This document shows, piece by piece, positions 24,807-33,646 of a DNA stretch of 49,317 nucleotides. The stretch's first letter is position 1, and each line of letters starts with the position of its first letter. The stretch is from assembly GCF_902826555.1 (NCBI RefSeq), contig NZ_CADEFI010000025.1, positions 1 through 49,317 of the forward strand, written 5' to 3'. The notes under the pieces were generated by a model. The model had not been told where the DNA came from and did not search any database. It saw only the letters and a program-made list of their open reading frames with translations. Source of the DNA: an uncultured Hyphomicrobium sp. (lineage in GTDB: Bacteria; Pseudomonadota; Alphaproteobacteria; Rhizobiales; Hyphomicrobiaceae). Made by a program: the position numbers and the translations under genes.

Positions 24807-25982
24807 TTATGCGGGCGATTCCAGCCGATGCATCTTATCGGCCTTCACCGCTTCCGCAATCCATCCGCCGCCCAGAACCCGGGCATCGGTCGCGCCGTCT
24901 GCGTAGAGAACACAAGCCTGACCGGCAGCCGCGCCGTGCTCGCCGTTGCGCAGCGTCACCGTCACGGTGCCGTCGTGGCTCAAAGAAACCACGGCGGGCT
25001 GCGGCGCCTGCGACGAGCGGATGCGTGCGTAGACCTCGATCTCCCCGTCGGCGACGGCGCCCTCAATGGAACCGTCACCGAGCCAGTTCACATTTCTAAG
25101 TACAAGGGTTCGTGTGTGCAAGAAGGCACGTGGTCCCACCACCACCTCGTTGCGCTTGGCGTTGAGAGAGAGGACGTACAGCGGCTCGGCGGCCGCAATC
25201 TTGAGGCCGCGGCGCTGGCCGATGGTGTAGTTGACGATGCCGTCGTGGCGGCCGAGGCGCCGGCCGTCGATATGCACGATGTCGCCGGCCTGGAGCGCTC
25301 CGGGTTTCAGACGCTCGATGACGTCGCTATAGCGGCCCTTCTGCACGAAGCAAATGTCCTGGCTGTCCGACTTGTCGGCGACCAACAGTCCGAACTCGTG
25401 CGCGAGCGCGCGCACGTCGCTCTTCTGCATGCCGCCGAGCGGGAACCACAGGTGCGATAGCTGCTCGCGCGTGGTGGCAAACAGGAAATAGCTCTGGTCG
25501 CGATCGCTGTCGCAGGCGCGGAAAAGGGCCGGGCCGTCGCGGCCTTCGCCGCGCTGGACGTAATGACCGGTGGCCAGGAGATCGGCGCCGAGCTCGCGGG
25601 CGGTTCCCAAGAGATCGTGGAACTTGATGGTCTGATTGCAGGTGACGCAGGGGATCGGTGTCTCGCCGGCGACGTAGCTTTCGGCGAACGACTTCATGAC
25701 AGCGTCCGAGAACCGCTTCTCGTAGTCGAGCACGTAGTGGGGAATGTCGAGCTTCTGGGCGACGCGGCGGGCGTCCTGGACGTCCTGGCCGGCACAGCAG
25801 GATCCCTTACGTCCGACGGCGTCGCCGTGATCGTACAACTGAAGGGTGATCCCGATCACCTCGTGGCCGGAGCGGGCCAGCAAACCGGCAACGACGGACG
25901 AGTCGACGCCGCCGGACATGGCGACGACCACGCGCTTCTTCTTGTCGTCAGCGATTGGTGTCTCGAGGGAAGGTGATGCCAC
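24807..25982 (-). CDS. mnmA: tRNA-specific 2-thiouridylase MnmA
   Basis: About 391 residues from a GTG; a TTG six codons upstream is an alternative. The PP-loop [13 protein letters not shown] binds ATP, and the catalytic cysteines lie in PIPCVTCN and SQDICFV. TGHYVQ and YTIGQRRGL are family motifs. It makes the 2-thio group of wobble uridine in tRNA for Lys, Glu and Gln, taking sulfur from a relay started by IscS. A short Asp/Lys-rich extension precedes the PP-loop. Essential-type housekeeping gene. Confidence 0.94.
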   Translation of the reverse strand: MASPSLETPIADDKKKRVVVAMSGGVDSSVVAGLLARSGHEVIGITLQLYDHGDAVGRKGSCCAGQDVQDARRVAQKLDIPHYVLDYEKRFSDAVMKSFAESYVAGETPIPCVTCNQTIKFHDLLGTARELGADLLATGHYVQRGEGRDGPALFRACDSDRDQSYFLFATTREQLSHLWFPLGGMQKSDVRALAHEFGLLVADKSDSQDICFVQKGRYSDVIERLKPGALQAGDIVHIDGRRLGRHDGIVNYTIGQRRGLKIAAAEPLYVLSLNAKRNEVVVGPRAFLHTRTLVLRNVNWLGDGSIEGAVADGEIEVYARIRSSQAPQPAVVSLSHDGTVTVTLRNGEHGAAAGQACVLYADGATDARVLGGGWIAEAVKADKMHRLESPA

Positions 25983-26407
25983 GTCATTATCTCGTTGCAA
26001 TCGGCGCCCACACGTAAAGCGTAGTGCGCCGCGGAATGGCGCGGAGCAAGCTTTCCAGCCAATGATAAATTGCAGGTCGATCCCGACGCAAGATGGGTGG
26101 GGCCTTTTGTGCCGCGGGACAAATTATGTCCGGCCGCCCACGGGAACGCTGTTGCGGGTTCTGGTTAATGCGCTTATACTATGGATGTTCAACAGGTTAT
26201 CCTGTTTTTGGAACAACTTTTCCGTGTGGAGATCGCATCGTGTCAGGCGGCCGGGATCAGCGTCCCGGATCATGACGGCTGTCAACCATATCGCATGACG
26301 TTGCGTGATTTCGCACAGCTCTTTATGGTATGTTTACTCAATGGCTTAGGCCATGTTTAAGAGAAACAGGTTATAGTTTCGGCTGGTCAGTAGCAGTATC
26401 GAGTATC
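25983..26407 (+). promoter_or_regulatory. 425-bp regulatory region upstream of sciP
   Basis: It lies between the divergent mnmA and sciP starts and is less GC-rich than its surroundings. A sigma-70-like pair TTGCGG-N17-TATACT (26152-26180) reads toward sciP. AACAGG-ttat-CCTGTT (26191-26206) is a small inverted repeat followed by TTT, and its left half AACAGGTTAT recurs at 26365-26374, next to TATAGT. No full CtrA box (TTAA-N7-TTAA) is found. A leader of about 220 nt or a second promoter is implied. Confidence 0.5.
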
Positions 26408-26686
26408 ATGACCGAACATCAGATGAGAGCGCGTGTGCGTTACGTTATCGGCCCCGATGGGAGCCCGTTGACGGTTGCCGATCTCCCGCCCCGGGATACG
26501 AAACGCTGGGTCATCCGCCGCAAGGCGGAGGTCGTAGCGGCCGTGCGCGGAGGGCTTATCAGCATCGAGGAAGCTTGCGAACGTTACAAGCTGACCGTGG
26601 ACGAGTTCCTGTCCTGGCAGCGGTCGATCGACAAGCATGGCCTCCCTGGGCTGCGCGCGACGCGGATCCAGGACTATCGCGGCTGA
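26408..26686 (+). CDS. sciP: SciP-type cell-cycle regulator (DUF1153)
   Basis: 92 residues; MRARVRYV five codons downstream is an alternative start. The sequence is wholly family-like: YVIGPDGSPLTVADLPP, RWVIRRKAEVVAAVRGGLIS, and a helix-turn-helix in SIEEACERYKLTVDEFLSWQ. In Caulobacter, SciP binds CtrA at promoters and blocks CtrA-driven transcription in G1 cells. Its location about 2 kb from ctrA, on the same strand, is the arrangement known in this order. A terminator follows. Confidence 0.9.
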   Translation: MTEHQMRARVRYVIGPDGSPLTVADLPPRDTKRWVIRRKAEVVAAVRGGLISIEEACERYKLTVDEFLSWQRSIDKHGLPGLRATRIQDYRG

Positions 26687-26764
26687 GCTTCCGCTATTCG
26701 TAGTTTTTGCGGTGCGCGCCGGCGTGAGCGGGCGCGGCTTCCGCGAGCATGTGCAAAGAACGCT

Positions 26765-26801
26765 GTAGGTGTCGGGGGCGCCCCGATCCTACGGCTTTTT
26801 T
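26765..26801 (+). terminator. terminator of sciP, overlapping the convergent lipoprotein gene
   Basis: GTAGG/CCTAC (26765-26769 with 26788-26792) and TCGGGG/CCCCGA (26772-26777 with 26781-26786) form a two-part stem, followed by TTTTTT (26796-26801). The right arm and T run lie inside the last codons of the minus-strand lipoprotein gene, so the same bases encode its Lys-Lys-Pro end. Confidence 0.7.
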
Positions 26802-27379
26802 GTCTTTTCCTTCGTCGCCGGCTTGGCGTCGACGGCCTGTTCGGCGTTCCAGCCGGCCGTGACGGGCCCTTCTCCGCATCCCGCCTCGTCACGCGCCCAG
26901 CGTTCGACATCCGTTTTGAGGCGCGCTGCCAACGGTTCGGGCAGGCGCGCGTTCTCGAGCTCGATCTTGGTATTCTTCTCGGACGGCAGGATCACGACCC
27001 GGTAGGCGCGCAGCGCACGGGGGTCGTCGGCGTCGACGTCGCGCGTCATGATCTTGATTTCCGATTGCCCGCCCTTGGACGCGGGCTCGGCCTCGGCGTG
27101 GTAGATGTAGCGCGCCTTCAAAGGGCCGTCGGCCCCGAACCAACATGTGAGTACCCCGCGTGCGACGCGCGTGTAGACTTCGGTCGGGGTGCCTACAACC
27201 AGGTCCTGCGGCGTCAGGATGCTCTGCAGGGCGGCGGTTGCGCTCGGAATGCCTTCGCCGGTCGTTGCCGAGGAATCGTTCGGCGAAGGGAGCCCCAGAA
27301 CGGGGGGCGATCCGGCGCTGGAGCATCCGCTCAAAAAAACAAGCGCGATGACCACGACCGTGCGGTTCGTCCAGCCCAT
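26789..27379 (-). CDS. putative lipoprotein
   Basis: 196 residues from the ATG that gives a lipoprotein signal: basic start, hydrophobic core and lipobox LSGC with Cys about residue 17. An ATG at 27463 would add 28 charged residues ahead of it. The mature part has two more cysteines (TCWFG; EAGCG), a beta-rich middle (GVLTCWFGADGPLKARYIYH) and a Lys-rich end. No family recognised. It lies between the FliJ-like gene and sciP, cotranscribed with the former, and may be an envelope protein of the flagellar/cell-cycle locus by proximity only. Confidence 0.75.
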   Translation of the reverse strand: MGWTNRTVVVIALVFLSGCSSAGSPPVLGLPSPNDSSATTGEGIPSATAALQSILTPQDLVVGTPTEVYTRVARGVLTCWFGADGPLKARYIYHAEAEPASKGGQSEIKIMTRDVDADDPRALRAYRVVILPSEKNTKIELENARLPEPLAARLKTDVERWARDEAGCGEGPVTAGWNAEQAVDAKPATKEKTKKP

Positions 27380-27638
27380 TCGTTCCGTAGGCGCCCGCCC
27401 CGAGTCACCGGACTGCTTGGGCGAGTGTCCCGCTCCCTGGCGTCCACTTCGAGCCTCGCTCATTGGGGAGCGATTGGCACGGGAAAGGGGCAAACGCAAG
27501 TCGGCCGCCCCGCCTGTGGCAACGGGCTTGGGGAGATCGAAGCCGGCGGCTTCTTGAAAACGCGATGCAGGGTTTTGATGCGGCAGGTTATTCAGCCTTC
27601 GGACGGTTGCCGTCCGAAGGCTTGGCAGCATTCAGAGC

Positions 27639-28019
27639 CTAGCGAAGGGCGAGGCCCGTCGGGCGCTCGTGGCGGCGGCGCGGGCGGGTGACCTCGCGCG
27701 GCTGGTCGCTGGCAGCCCGCTCGAGCTGCTGCTTGGCGGCTTCGAAATCCTGCTGAGCGGCCTCGTGCTTCAGCCGCAGCTCGGCGATGGAGGCGCGGAG
27801 ATTGTCGCGGCGCAACGCGGCCGACTTGGCGAACGTCGAATAGGCGAAGTGCTTGGCGTCCTTGACGCCGGTGCGGTCCTCTTCGGCGTGGATTTGGCGG
27901 TCGAGGTCGGTGGCGATGTTCTCGAACTCACGGATCATCTGCTCGAGGTCGGTAACTTTGCGTGCCCTTTCGTCGAGCTCAAAGCGCTTCAGCCTCAGCG
28001 CCGTTTCGCGTGCCTTCAT
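27639..28019 (-). CDS. fliJ: FliJ-like flagellar export coiled-coil protein
   Basis: 126 residues. The second of two nearby ATGs is chosen because AGGGG is eight bases upstream of it and only two from the first. MKARETALRLKRFELDERAR and a long heptad-patterned coiled coil (about 10-105) match FliJ of alphaproteobacteria. FliJ is a soluble chaperone-escort part of the flagellar type III export ATPase complex (FliI/FliH). The genes for those are not in the window. The gene is divergent from ctrA, as in related genomes. Sequence similarity within FliJ is low, so the call leans on context. Confidence 0.75.
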   Translation of the reverse strand: MKARETALRLKRFELDERARKVTDLEQMIREFENIATDLDRQIHAEEDRTGVKDAKHFAYSTFAKSAALRRDNLRASIAELRLKHEAAQQDFEAAKQQLERAASDQPREVTRPRRRHERPTGLALR

Positions 28020-28025
28020 CTTCAT

Positions 28026-28605
28026 TACCCCTACTCAAACACCTTACGCCCGTGACCTAATCAAGAAACATGCCATGTGCCGTTATGTGGACCTTCCCGG
28101 CCGGCTACCGGTCGACGCGTCCGGCTGGAGCGCGCATCCTAAGAGTTTACTGTATCAAAGTCATATTAAGTTGCGGTAAAGCAACGCTATGCCAGCGTTT
28201 GCTAAGTTTTCACGTCGCTCCTCTCTTGTAGTTGTTTTCTGGGTCTAGGGCTAGCGGGCGAATTCTGTTACCTCTTGATTCGTGTCCTCCCGGTATCTCC
28301 GACGGTGTGGGTCCCCCTTAGGGAGGGGGGCCGGCGGAGAGGCGAGGGGCGCAAGGGGGAGTTTCTGCATTTCCGGGTTCGGTCATGCGCTTCGATAGGC
28401 TCGGAGCGATGTGGTGAATGTTGTCCCAAATGGGTTAGAGTGTGCCAGTTGCGAGCTGAAGTGTTTCGAAACGGAAATTAGGATTTGTTAACCTGTGATC
28501 GTTACTTTTGTAATGAGAGTTCGGGCTCGGTTGTTGGGTCGGTGGTAGTCTTCTTTTAAGCAAATGCGGCGCGCCTTGTGATGGGGCAAGGAAGAGGGAA
28601 TTAGC
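28026..28605 (+). promoter_or_regulatory. 580-bp ctrA regulatory region
   Basis: It lies between the divergent fliJ-like and ctrA genes. It holds a GANTC site for CcrM methylation (GATTC, 28277-28281), as in the Caulobacter ctrA P1 promoter. A near CtrA box TTAA-N7-TAAA (28166-28180) has 7 of 8 consensus bases. TTAG-N6-TTAA near 28478-28492 is a weaker, wrongly spaced look-alike. No RNA gene or coding frame is credible here. Autoregulation and methylation control are inferred from Caulobacter. Confidence 0.6.
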
Positions 28606-29304
28606 ATGCGGGTCCTTCTGATCGAGGACGATAGCGCGACGGCGCAAAGCATCGAGCTGATGCTCCAGTCCGAGGGTTTTAACTGCTACACCACCGACCT
28701 CGGCGAAGAGGGCGTGGATCTCGGCAAGCTCTACGATTACGACATCATTCTGCTCGATCTCAATCTGCCGGACATGAGCGGCTATGAGGTCCTGAAGATG
28801 CTCCGGGTGGCGAAGGTCCAGACGCCCATCCTGATCTTGTCCGGTCTGGCGCAGATCGAGGACAAGGTTCGCGGTCTCGGCTTCGGTGCCGACGACTATA
28901 TGACGAAGCCCTTCCATAAGGATGAGCTCGTCGCGCGCATTCACGCCATCGTGCGGCGCTCGAAAGGGCACGCACAGTCGGTCATCGAGACGGGCGACCT
29001 CAGGGTCAATCTCGATACCAAGACGGTCGAGGTCAACGGACAGCGGGTCCACCTCACCGGCAAAGAGTACCAGATGCTCGAGCTGCTTTCGCTGCGTAAG
29101 GGGACAACCCTCACCAAGGAGATGTTCCTCAATCATCTCTACGGCGGCATGGACGAGCCGGAGCTCAAGATCATCGACGTGTTCATCTGCAAGCTGCGCA
29201 AAAAGCTTCAGGTTGCGACCGGCGGGCAGCATTACATCGAAACCGTCTGGGGCCGCGGCTACGTGCTGCGCAATCCGGGCGACGAGAATATCGCCGCCGC
29301 CTAG
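28606..29304 (+). CDS. ctrA: cell-cycle response regulator CtrA
   Basis: 232 residues. The receiver domain (1-117) has the acidic pair Asp8/Asp9, phosphorylation site Asp51 and Lys in TKPF. An OmpR/PhoB winged helix (about 125-225) includes [12 protein letters not shown] and [30 protein letters not shown] is the canonical CtrA start. The protein ends in Ala-Ala-Ala, consistent with ClpXP degradation. CtrA, phosphorylated through CckA-ChpT, controls division, flagella and replication start. AAGAGGGAA precedes the ATG and a strong terminator follows, so it is monocistronic. Confidence 0.97.
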   Translation: MRVLLIEDDSATAQSIELMLQSEGFNCYTTDLGEEGVDLGKLYDYDIILLDLNLPDMSGYEVLKMLRVAKVQTPILILSGLAQIEDKVRGLGFGADDYMTKPFHKDELVARIHAIVRRSKGHAQSVIETGDLRVNLDTKTVEVNGQRVHLTGKEYQMLELLSLRKGTTLTKEMFLNHLYGGMDEPELKIIDVFICKLRKKLQVATGGQHYIETVWGRGYVLRNPGDENIAAA

Positions 29305-29333
29305 TGCGGATGTTCGCACGTCGTGCATTTATC

Positions 29334-29364
29334 GGCGGGCCTCTTCTCGGGGCCCGCCTTTTTT
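29334..29364 (+). terminator. ctrA terminator
   Basis: GGCGGGCC (29334-29341) pairs with GGCCCGCC (29351-29358), followed by six T (29359-29364). It is a textbook intrinsic terminator 30 bases after the ctrA stop. The rest of the gap up to 29649 shows no gene or clear promoter. Confidence 0.9.
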
Positions 29365-29649
29365 ATCGCCCATGTCCGGTAAGTCGTTCTCGTCGCTTTT
29401 ACTTCTGACCGAGATGCCGCGGGTTCGCGCTATTCCAATCCTGTCCGCATGTGTTTTGCCTCATTTCGGACTCCGAACTCATTTCTGATCCGCCGAAATT
29501 CGTGATTTACGAGTGAGTGCGTGGGCGGGGCTCGTTGGGGCGGCCGCCGACAATCTTGAGCTGTGGACAACCTGTGACCGCGTGCTTCACAGAATCGATG
29601 GAAGCGTTCACACTCACCAGACGGGGGTGTGTGCGTCGGGGTCTTAAAA

Positions 29650-31890
29650 ATGCTCAGGGCTGCGGTTCGGCGGGCCGTTGGCGGCCAGGCTAGCCCCGTG
29701 CGGGGCGCGGGGCGCGTGCAGAGCGCCTTAGGAATTTTCTCGATCTTTTTCGGCGCCGTCGTCATCGCGGCCGGATTCGCCGGCGACGTCGGTGCAGGCA
29801 ACAAAGGCTGGGACGGACGCTCGTCGCGCAATTACGGCAACACCAGCAACTTCGGTCGCGAGGCCGCGCGTCGGCAACAGGCCGAGATGGAGCGCCAGCG
29901 CCGCGAGCAGGAGCGTGCTCAGAAGAGCCAGGCGCGCGAGACGCAGCAGGTGCAGCAAAAGCCTGCCAATATGGGGTCTGCGGGGCAGTGGCAGCAACCC
30001 CGCCAGCAACAGATGCCGGAGCCGGGCAAGAACGCCCTTTCGCCATCCGCTGCCGCGGCAGGCCCCGCGGTCGGTGCGGGTGGTGATCCGCAGGCAAAGG
30101 CCGGCCCGGACGGCAATGGCAAGAGCGTCGAGGAAACGTCCAAAGAGACGGACGACAGCGATGACGATTGGACGTTGAACGACGCCGAGCGGCGCGTGCG
30201 GACAATCGATCGGGAGCGCAACCAAGATTTCGCGAAAGCTCAACGGCAGCATGAGGAGTTGCTGCGGAAAGAGCGCGCCCGCGAAGACCGCATCCGGGAA
30301 CGGGCTTTCCGGCAGCGTCAGCTCGATCCCAAGCCCGTGAACCGTCTTCCTCCGCCGGAGCCGACGAAGCAGCCGACACCGATCGTGCCGGTGGCGGTCG
30401 AGAAGCCGTCGCGGCCTGCGGCCAACGACGCCGATCCCAACAAGGAGCCACGGCGCCGACCCCTGGAATTTTTCGATGCGCCTCCGACGCGGGCCTCCCA
30501 TCTCGGAATGGGACGCAATGCGGGTGAAGGCAACCCCGGCCCGCGCGCGCCTTCGGGGGAACCGGAGGGTGCGCCCCCGAGCGTGGTGACGGGAGCGGTG
30601 CCTCCGGTTACAATCGCTGTTCCAGCTCCCGCTTCGGAAGCGCTTTCCGGCGCTGTTTTGCCGCCGGTTGGCGCCGTTGTGGCGCCGTTGGGGACGCTGG
30701 TCGTTTCCGGGCTTTCGTCAGTGGAACTCGCCGCCGCGAAGGCCAAAGGGTTCACGGTGGGTGACGACATCGATCTCAAAGGCGCGGGGACCAAGGTGCG
30801 CCGGGTCAGCGCCCGCGGTCTCACGGATGCGGAGCTCGAACGCGAATTGCACAAGATGGCGCCGTTTTCGCAGGCGCTTCCCAACCATGAATACTCGATC
30901 TTCCTCGGAACCATCGGCGAAAGCGAAGACGCTTCGCGCAAAGTTTCTCCAGCCTCGTCGCAACCGTGTCCGGAGAAGACGTGCTTCGGCAGCCAGCTCA
31001 TCAAATGGAACAGCGCCCTGGCGTCCTGCACGAAGAACGTCAAGATCGGCATTATCGACACCTCGTTCGATGTTGATCATCCCGCGTTCAAGCGGCTCAA
31101 CCCGGTTCAAGGCGAGTTCCTGGGCGACGAGCGGCCATCGGGGTTCGACTGGCATGGCACGGCAGTGCTTGCGCTCCTCGCGGGCGATCCGCACAGCGGA
31201 ACGCCCGGCCTGGTGCCGGATGCAACGTTCCTTCTTGCAACCGCGTTCCGCAGCGACGCTGCCGGCAATGCGACGACCGATACGCTCAATCTCCTTCGCG
31301 CCCTGGATTGGCTCGACCAGCTCGACGTCGACGTCGTCAACATGAGCTTCTCAGGCCCCAAGGACCCGTCGCTCGCCAAGGCCATCGATCGCATGAGCAA
31401 GAAGGGCGTCGTGTTCGTCGCCGCTGCCGGCAACATGGGGCCGACCGGCTCGCCGAGCTATCCGGCGGCCTATCCGAACGTCGTCGCGGTGACAGCCGTC
31501 AACCGAAACGGTGTCGGATACAAGAACGCCAACCGCGGTTCCTATATCGATGTCGCGGCGCCGGGCGTGGACATCCTCACGGCGCTTCCGGACGCGAAAC
31601 AGGGCTATCGCACAGGCACCTCGTTCGCCGTGCCGTTCGTGACCGCGATTCTCGCCGCCGAGGTGGGTGCCATCGGTCAGAGCGGACGCAGGCCGGCCGA
31701 TCCGCTCGACTATGTGCCCAAGCAGGATCTGGGCCCTCCCGGGCGAGATCCGATCTATGGCGCGGGGCTGGCGCTTGCGCCTTCGCGTTGCGGGGCGCGT
31801 AGCGATGCGGTGGCGCAGGGCGAGCCGGGCGCGGGCGCTTGGTCGGCGGGGACCACGCTCTTCAAGGCCGGTGCGGCTTTCGCTCCCTGA
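29650..31890 (+). CDS. exported subtilisin-family (S8) protease, long N-terminal region
   Basis: 746 residues from an ATG with GGGGTC seven bases upstream. A hydrophobic segment (about 28-48) exports or anchors it. A Gln/Arg-rich low-complexity and coiled region (about 65-230) and a Pro-rich part (about 230-350) precede the protease. The catalytic triad is Asp470 (IIDTSFD), His502 (DWHGTAV) and Ser658 (GTSFAVP), with oxyanion Asn595 (AAAGN). Three Cys (440, 445, 460) stand just before the domain. A SHLGMG motif (283-288) recurs in the next gene. The substrate is unknown. Tandem paralogue downstream; sigma/anti-sigma pair convergent. Confidence 0.87.
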   Translation: MLRAAVRRAVGGQASPVRGAGRVQSALGIFSIFFGAVVIAAGFAGDVGAGNKGWDGRSSRNYGNTSNFGREAARRQQAEMERQRREQERAQKSQARETQQVQQKPANMGSAGQWQQPRQQQMPEPGKNALSPSAAAAGPAVGAGGDPQAKAGPDGNGKSVEETSKETDDSDDDWTLNDAERRVRTIDRERNQDFAKAQRQHEELLRKERAREDRIRERAFRQRQLDPKPVNRLPPPEPTKQPTPIVPVAVEKPSRPAANDADPNKEPRRRPLEFFDAPPTRASHLGMGRNAGEGNPGPRAPSGEPEGAPPSVVTGAVPPVTIAVPAPASEALSGAVLPPVGAVVAPLGTLVVSGLSSVELAAAKAKGFTVGDDIDLKGAGTKVRRVSARGLTDAELERELHKMAPFSQALPNHEYSIFLGTIGESEDASRKVSPASSQPCPEKTCFGSQLIKWNSALASCTKNVKIGIIDTSFDVDHPAFKRLNPVQGEFLGDERPSGFDWHGTAVLALLAGDPHSGTPGLVPDATFLLATAFRSDAAGNATTDTLNLLRALDWLDQLDVDVVNMSFSGPKDPSLAKAIDRMSKKGVVFVAAAGNMGPTGSPSYPAAYPNVVAVTAVNRNGVGYKNANRGSYIDVAAPGVDILTALPDAKQGYRTGTSFAVPFVTAILAAEVGAIGQSGRRPADPLDYVPKQDLGPPGRDPIYGAGLALAPSRCGARSDAVAQGEPGAGAWSAGTTLFKAGAAFAP

Positions 31891-32119
31891 TTGGGCGTGC
31901 CGGCCCGTGCGCGACCGCTCCTCCCCTCCACGGGGCATCGTGAGAGCCCTCTCGCCGGCTGCTCCGACGCACCTTCCGACATTGCGCTCGAGGTTCGGCC
32001 GGCGCGTCATGCGGGCCTGTCGACGATGCGACGTTCTTCATTTTTTTCGGCGCGTGCCCCATCTGTGTCGTTTTTGTCCCGCATCGTCGCCACAGTTGGG
32101 ACGCGCGGAACATCAGGGG

Positions 32120-33625
32120 ATGATGGAATTTCCTAAGGCGGTGCGGAAGGCACGGCGTTGCAGCCGCGTTGTGCAAAGGCATTGCACAGCGGTCGCGCTT
32201 CTTGCCGCCGTGGTCTTTGCCGATGCAAACGCGTTCGCTCAGTCCGCCGAATCTGACGGCGGGCAACGCGCGTGGCAGGTCGAGATTGCGCCTGCTGCAG
32301 AGGGTGCGGACGATCCGTGGCGCGCTCGTACCATTATGCTCAACCCGGTCGGCCGCGCGGAAACGCCAAACGTCAATTGGCTCGCGGGGCTTCAACAGCA
32401 GGCTTCTCATCTCGGCATGGGACCCGAAGCCGGTCGTGACGCGCCCGCCGACGAGACGCTGCCGTTGGCGATGGGCATTACGCGGCTGGTCAGGACAATT
32501 CCGATGCTCGGCCAATCGGTGCGCGATCTCATCGGCCATCCGCTGAATTGGACGATGGCGAACAGCTCCGAGCCGGACTTTACGCACTCCGCCGGGGCAT
32601 CTGCGTCCTTCGATGGGCCCTTGGACGGGCGGGCAAGCGCGGTCAGCGCGTTGACGGGTGCCGAGCGCCGCCACGGATCGCTCGCCTCGGCAGCGCCCTG
32701 CCCGCACGAAACCTGCTTCGGTCCCAGTCTGATCCAGTGGAACCCAGAGCTGTCGACCTGCACGAAGGATGTGCGGATTGGAGTGATCGATACGTCGTTC
32801 GATCTCAGCCACCCGGCCTTCAAGAGATTGCGTGTGGTGCGCAAGGAGTTCATCGACGGGGCCACTCCCTCCGACGAGGATTGGCACGGTACGGCCGTTC
32901 TGTCGCTGCTCGCGGGCGATCCTGCCAGCGGTACGCCGGGACTTGTGCCCGACGCGACATTCCTGCTCGCAACGGCGTTCCGCAGCGATGCGCAGGGCAA
33001 TGCTTCGGCTGACCCGGCGCGCCTGCTCGAGGCGCTGAATTGGCTGGATCAGCTCGACGTCGACATCGTCAACATGAGCTTCGCGGGGCCGCCGGATCCC
33101 ACGATCGCGCGGGTCATCGAGCGGATGAGCTTCAAGGGCGTCATTTTCGTTGCAGCCGCAGGGAACATGGGGCCTGCCGCTGGACCAAGCTATCCTGGTG
33201 CCTATCCGCACGTCATTGCGGTGACTGCGGTCAATCGGGACGGGCAAAACTACCGCAATGCCAGCCGCGGCGACTATATCGACGTCGCGGCTCCCGGTGT
33301 CGACGTCCTTACGGCGTTGCCGAACGGCAAGCAGGGGCTGCAGACAGGAACATCGTTCGCCGCACCGTTCGTCACCGCCATCCTCGCAACGCGCGCCGCA
33401 AGCGATATCGTGGAAGGCACCGAGGATTTGCTGCTCGAGCGCATCTCGACGCGCGATCTCGGGCAACCGGGACGCGATCCCGTCTATGGTGCGGGCATGG
33501 TGATCGCACCCCCGCAGTGCCTGGCCACGGAGGCCGTGGCGCAGAATGCTTCGAGCACGGCACCCAAGAAGGTAGGTAAGCGCAAAGCCACGTTGAAGGC
33601 AGGCGTCGCCGATTTTCGCTGGTAG
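32120..33625 (+). CDS. secreted subtilisin-family (S8) protease, short form
   Basis: 501 residues; the start could also be the adjacent ATG (32123) or GTG at 32141. The signal peptide has cleavage near AFA at 40. The S8 domain is closely similar to the preceding protein's: Asp224 (VIDTSFD), His256 (DWHGTAV), Asn349 (AAAGN), Ser412 (GTSFAAP). The pre-domain cysteines (194, 199, 214) and SHLGMG (96-101) are shared, but the long low-complexity region is absent. The tail is Lys-rich. The pair is an in-place duplication with diverged N-termini. A 229-bp gap separates the two, with no clear promoter seen. Confidence 0.87.
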   Translation: MMEFPKAVRKARRCSRVVQRHCTAVALLAAVVFADANAFAQSAESDGGQRAWQVEIAPAAEGADDPWRARTIMLNPVGRAETPNVNWLAGLQQQASHLGMGPEAGRDAPADETLPLAMGITRLVRTIPMLGQSVRDLIGHPLNWTMANSSEPDFTHSAGASASFDGPLDGRASAVSALTGAERRHGSLASAAPCPHETCFGPSLIQWNPELSTCTKDVRIGVIDTSFDLSHPAFKRLRVVRKEFIDGATPSDEDWHGTAVLSLLAGDPASGTPGLVPDATFLLATAFRSDAQGNASADPARLLEALNWLDQLDVDIVNMSFAGPPDPTIARVIERMSFKGVIFVAAAGNMGPAAGPSYPGAYPHVIAVTAVNRDGQNYRNASRGDYIDVAAPGVDVLTALPNGKQGLQTGTSFAAPFVTAILATRAASDIVEGTEDLLLERISTRDLGQPGRDPVYGAGMVIAPPQCLATEAVAQNASSTAPKKVGKRKATLKAGVADFRW

Positions 33626-33646
33626 CTCCGGGCTCTGAGGCGCGTG

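Noticed and set aside
26001-26407. CtrA boxes upstream of sciP
   Set aside because: Several TTAA and TTA fragments occur, but none has a partner at the 7-base spacing.
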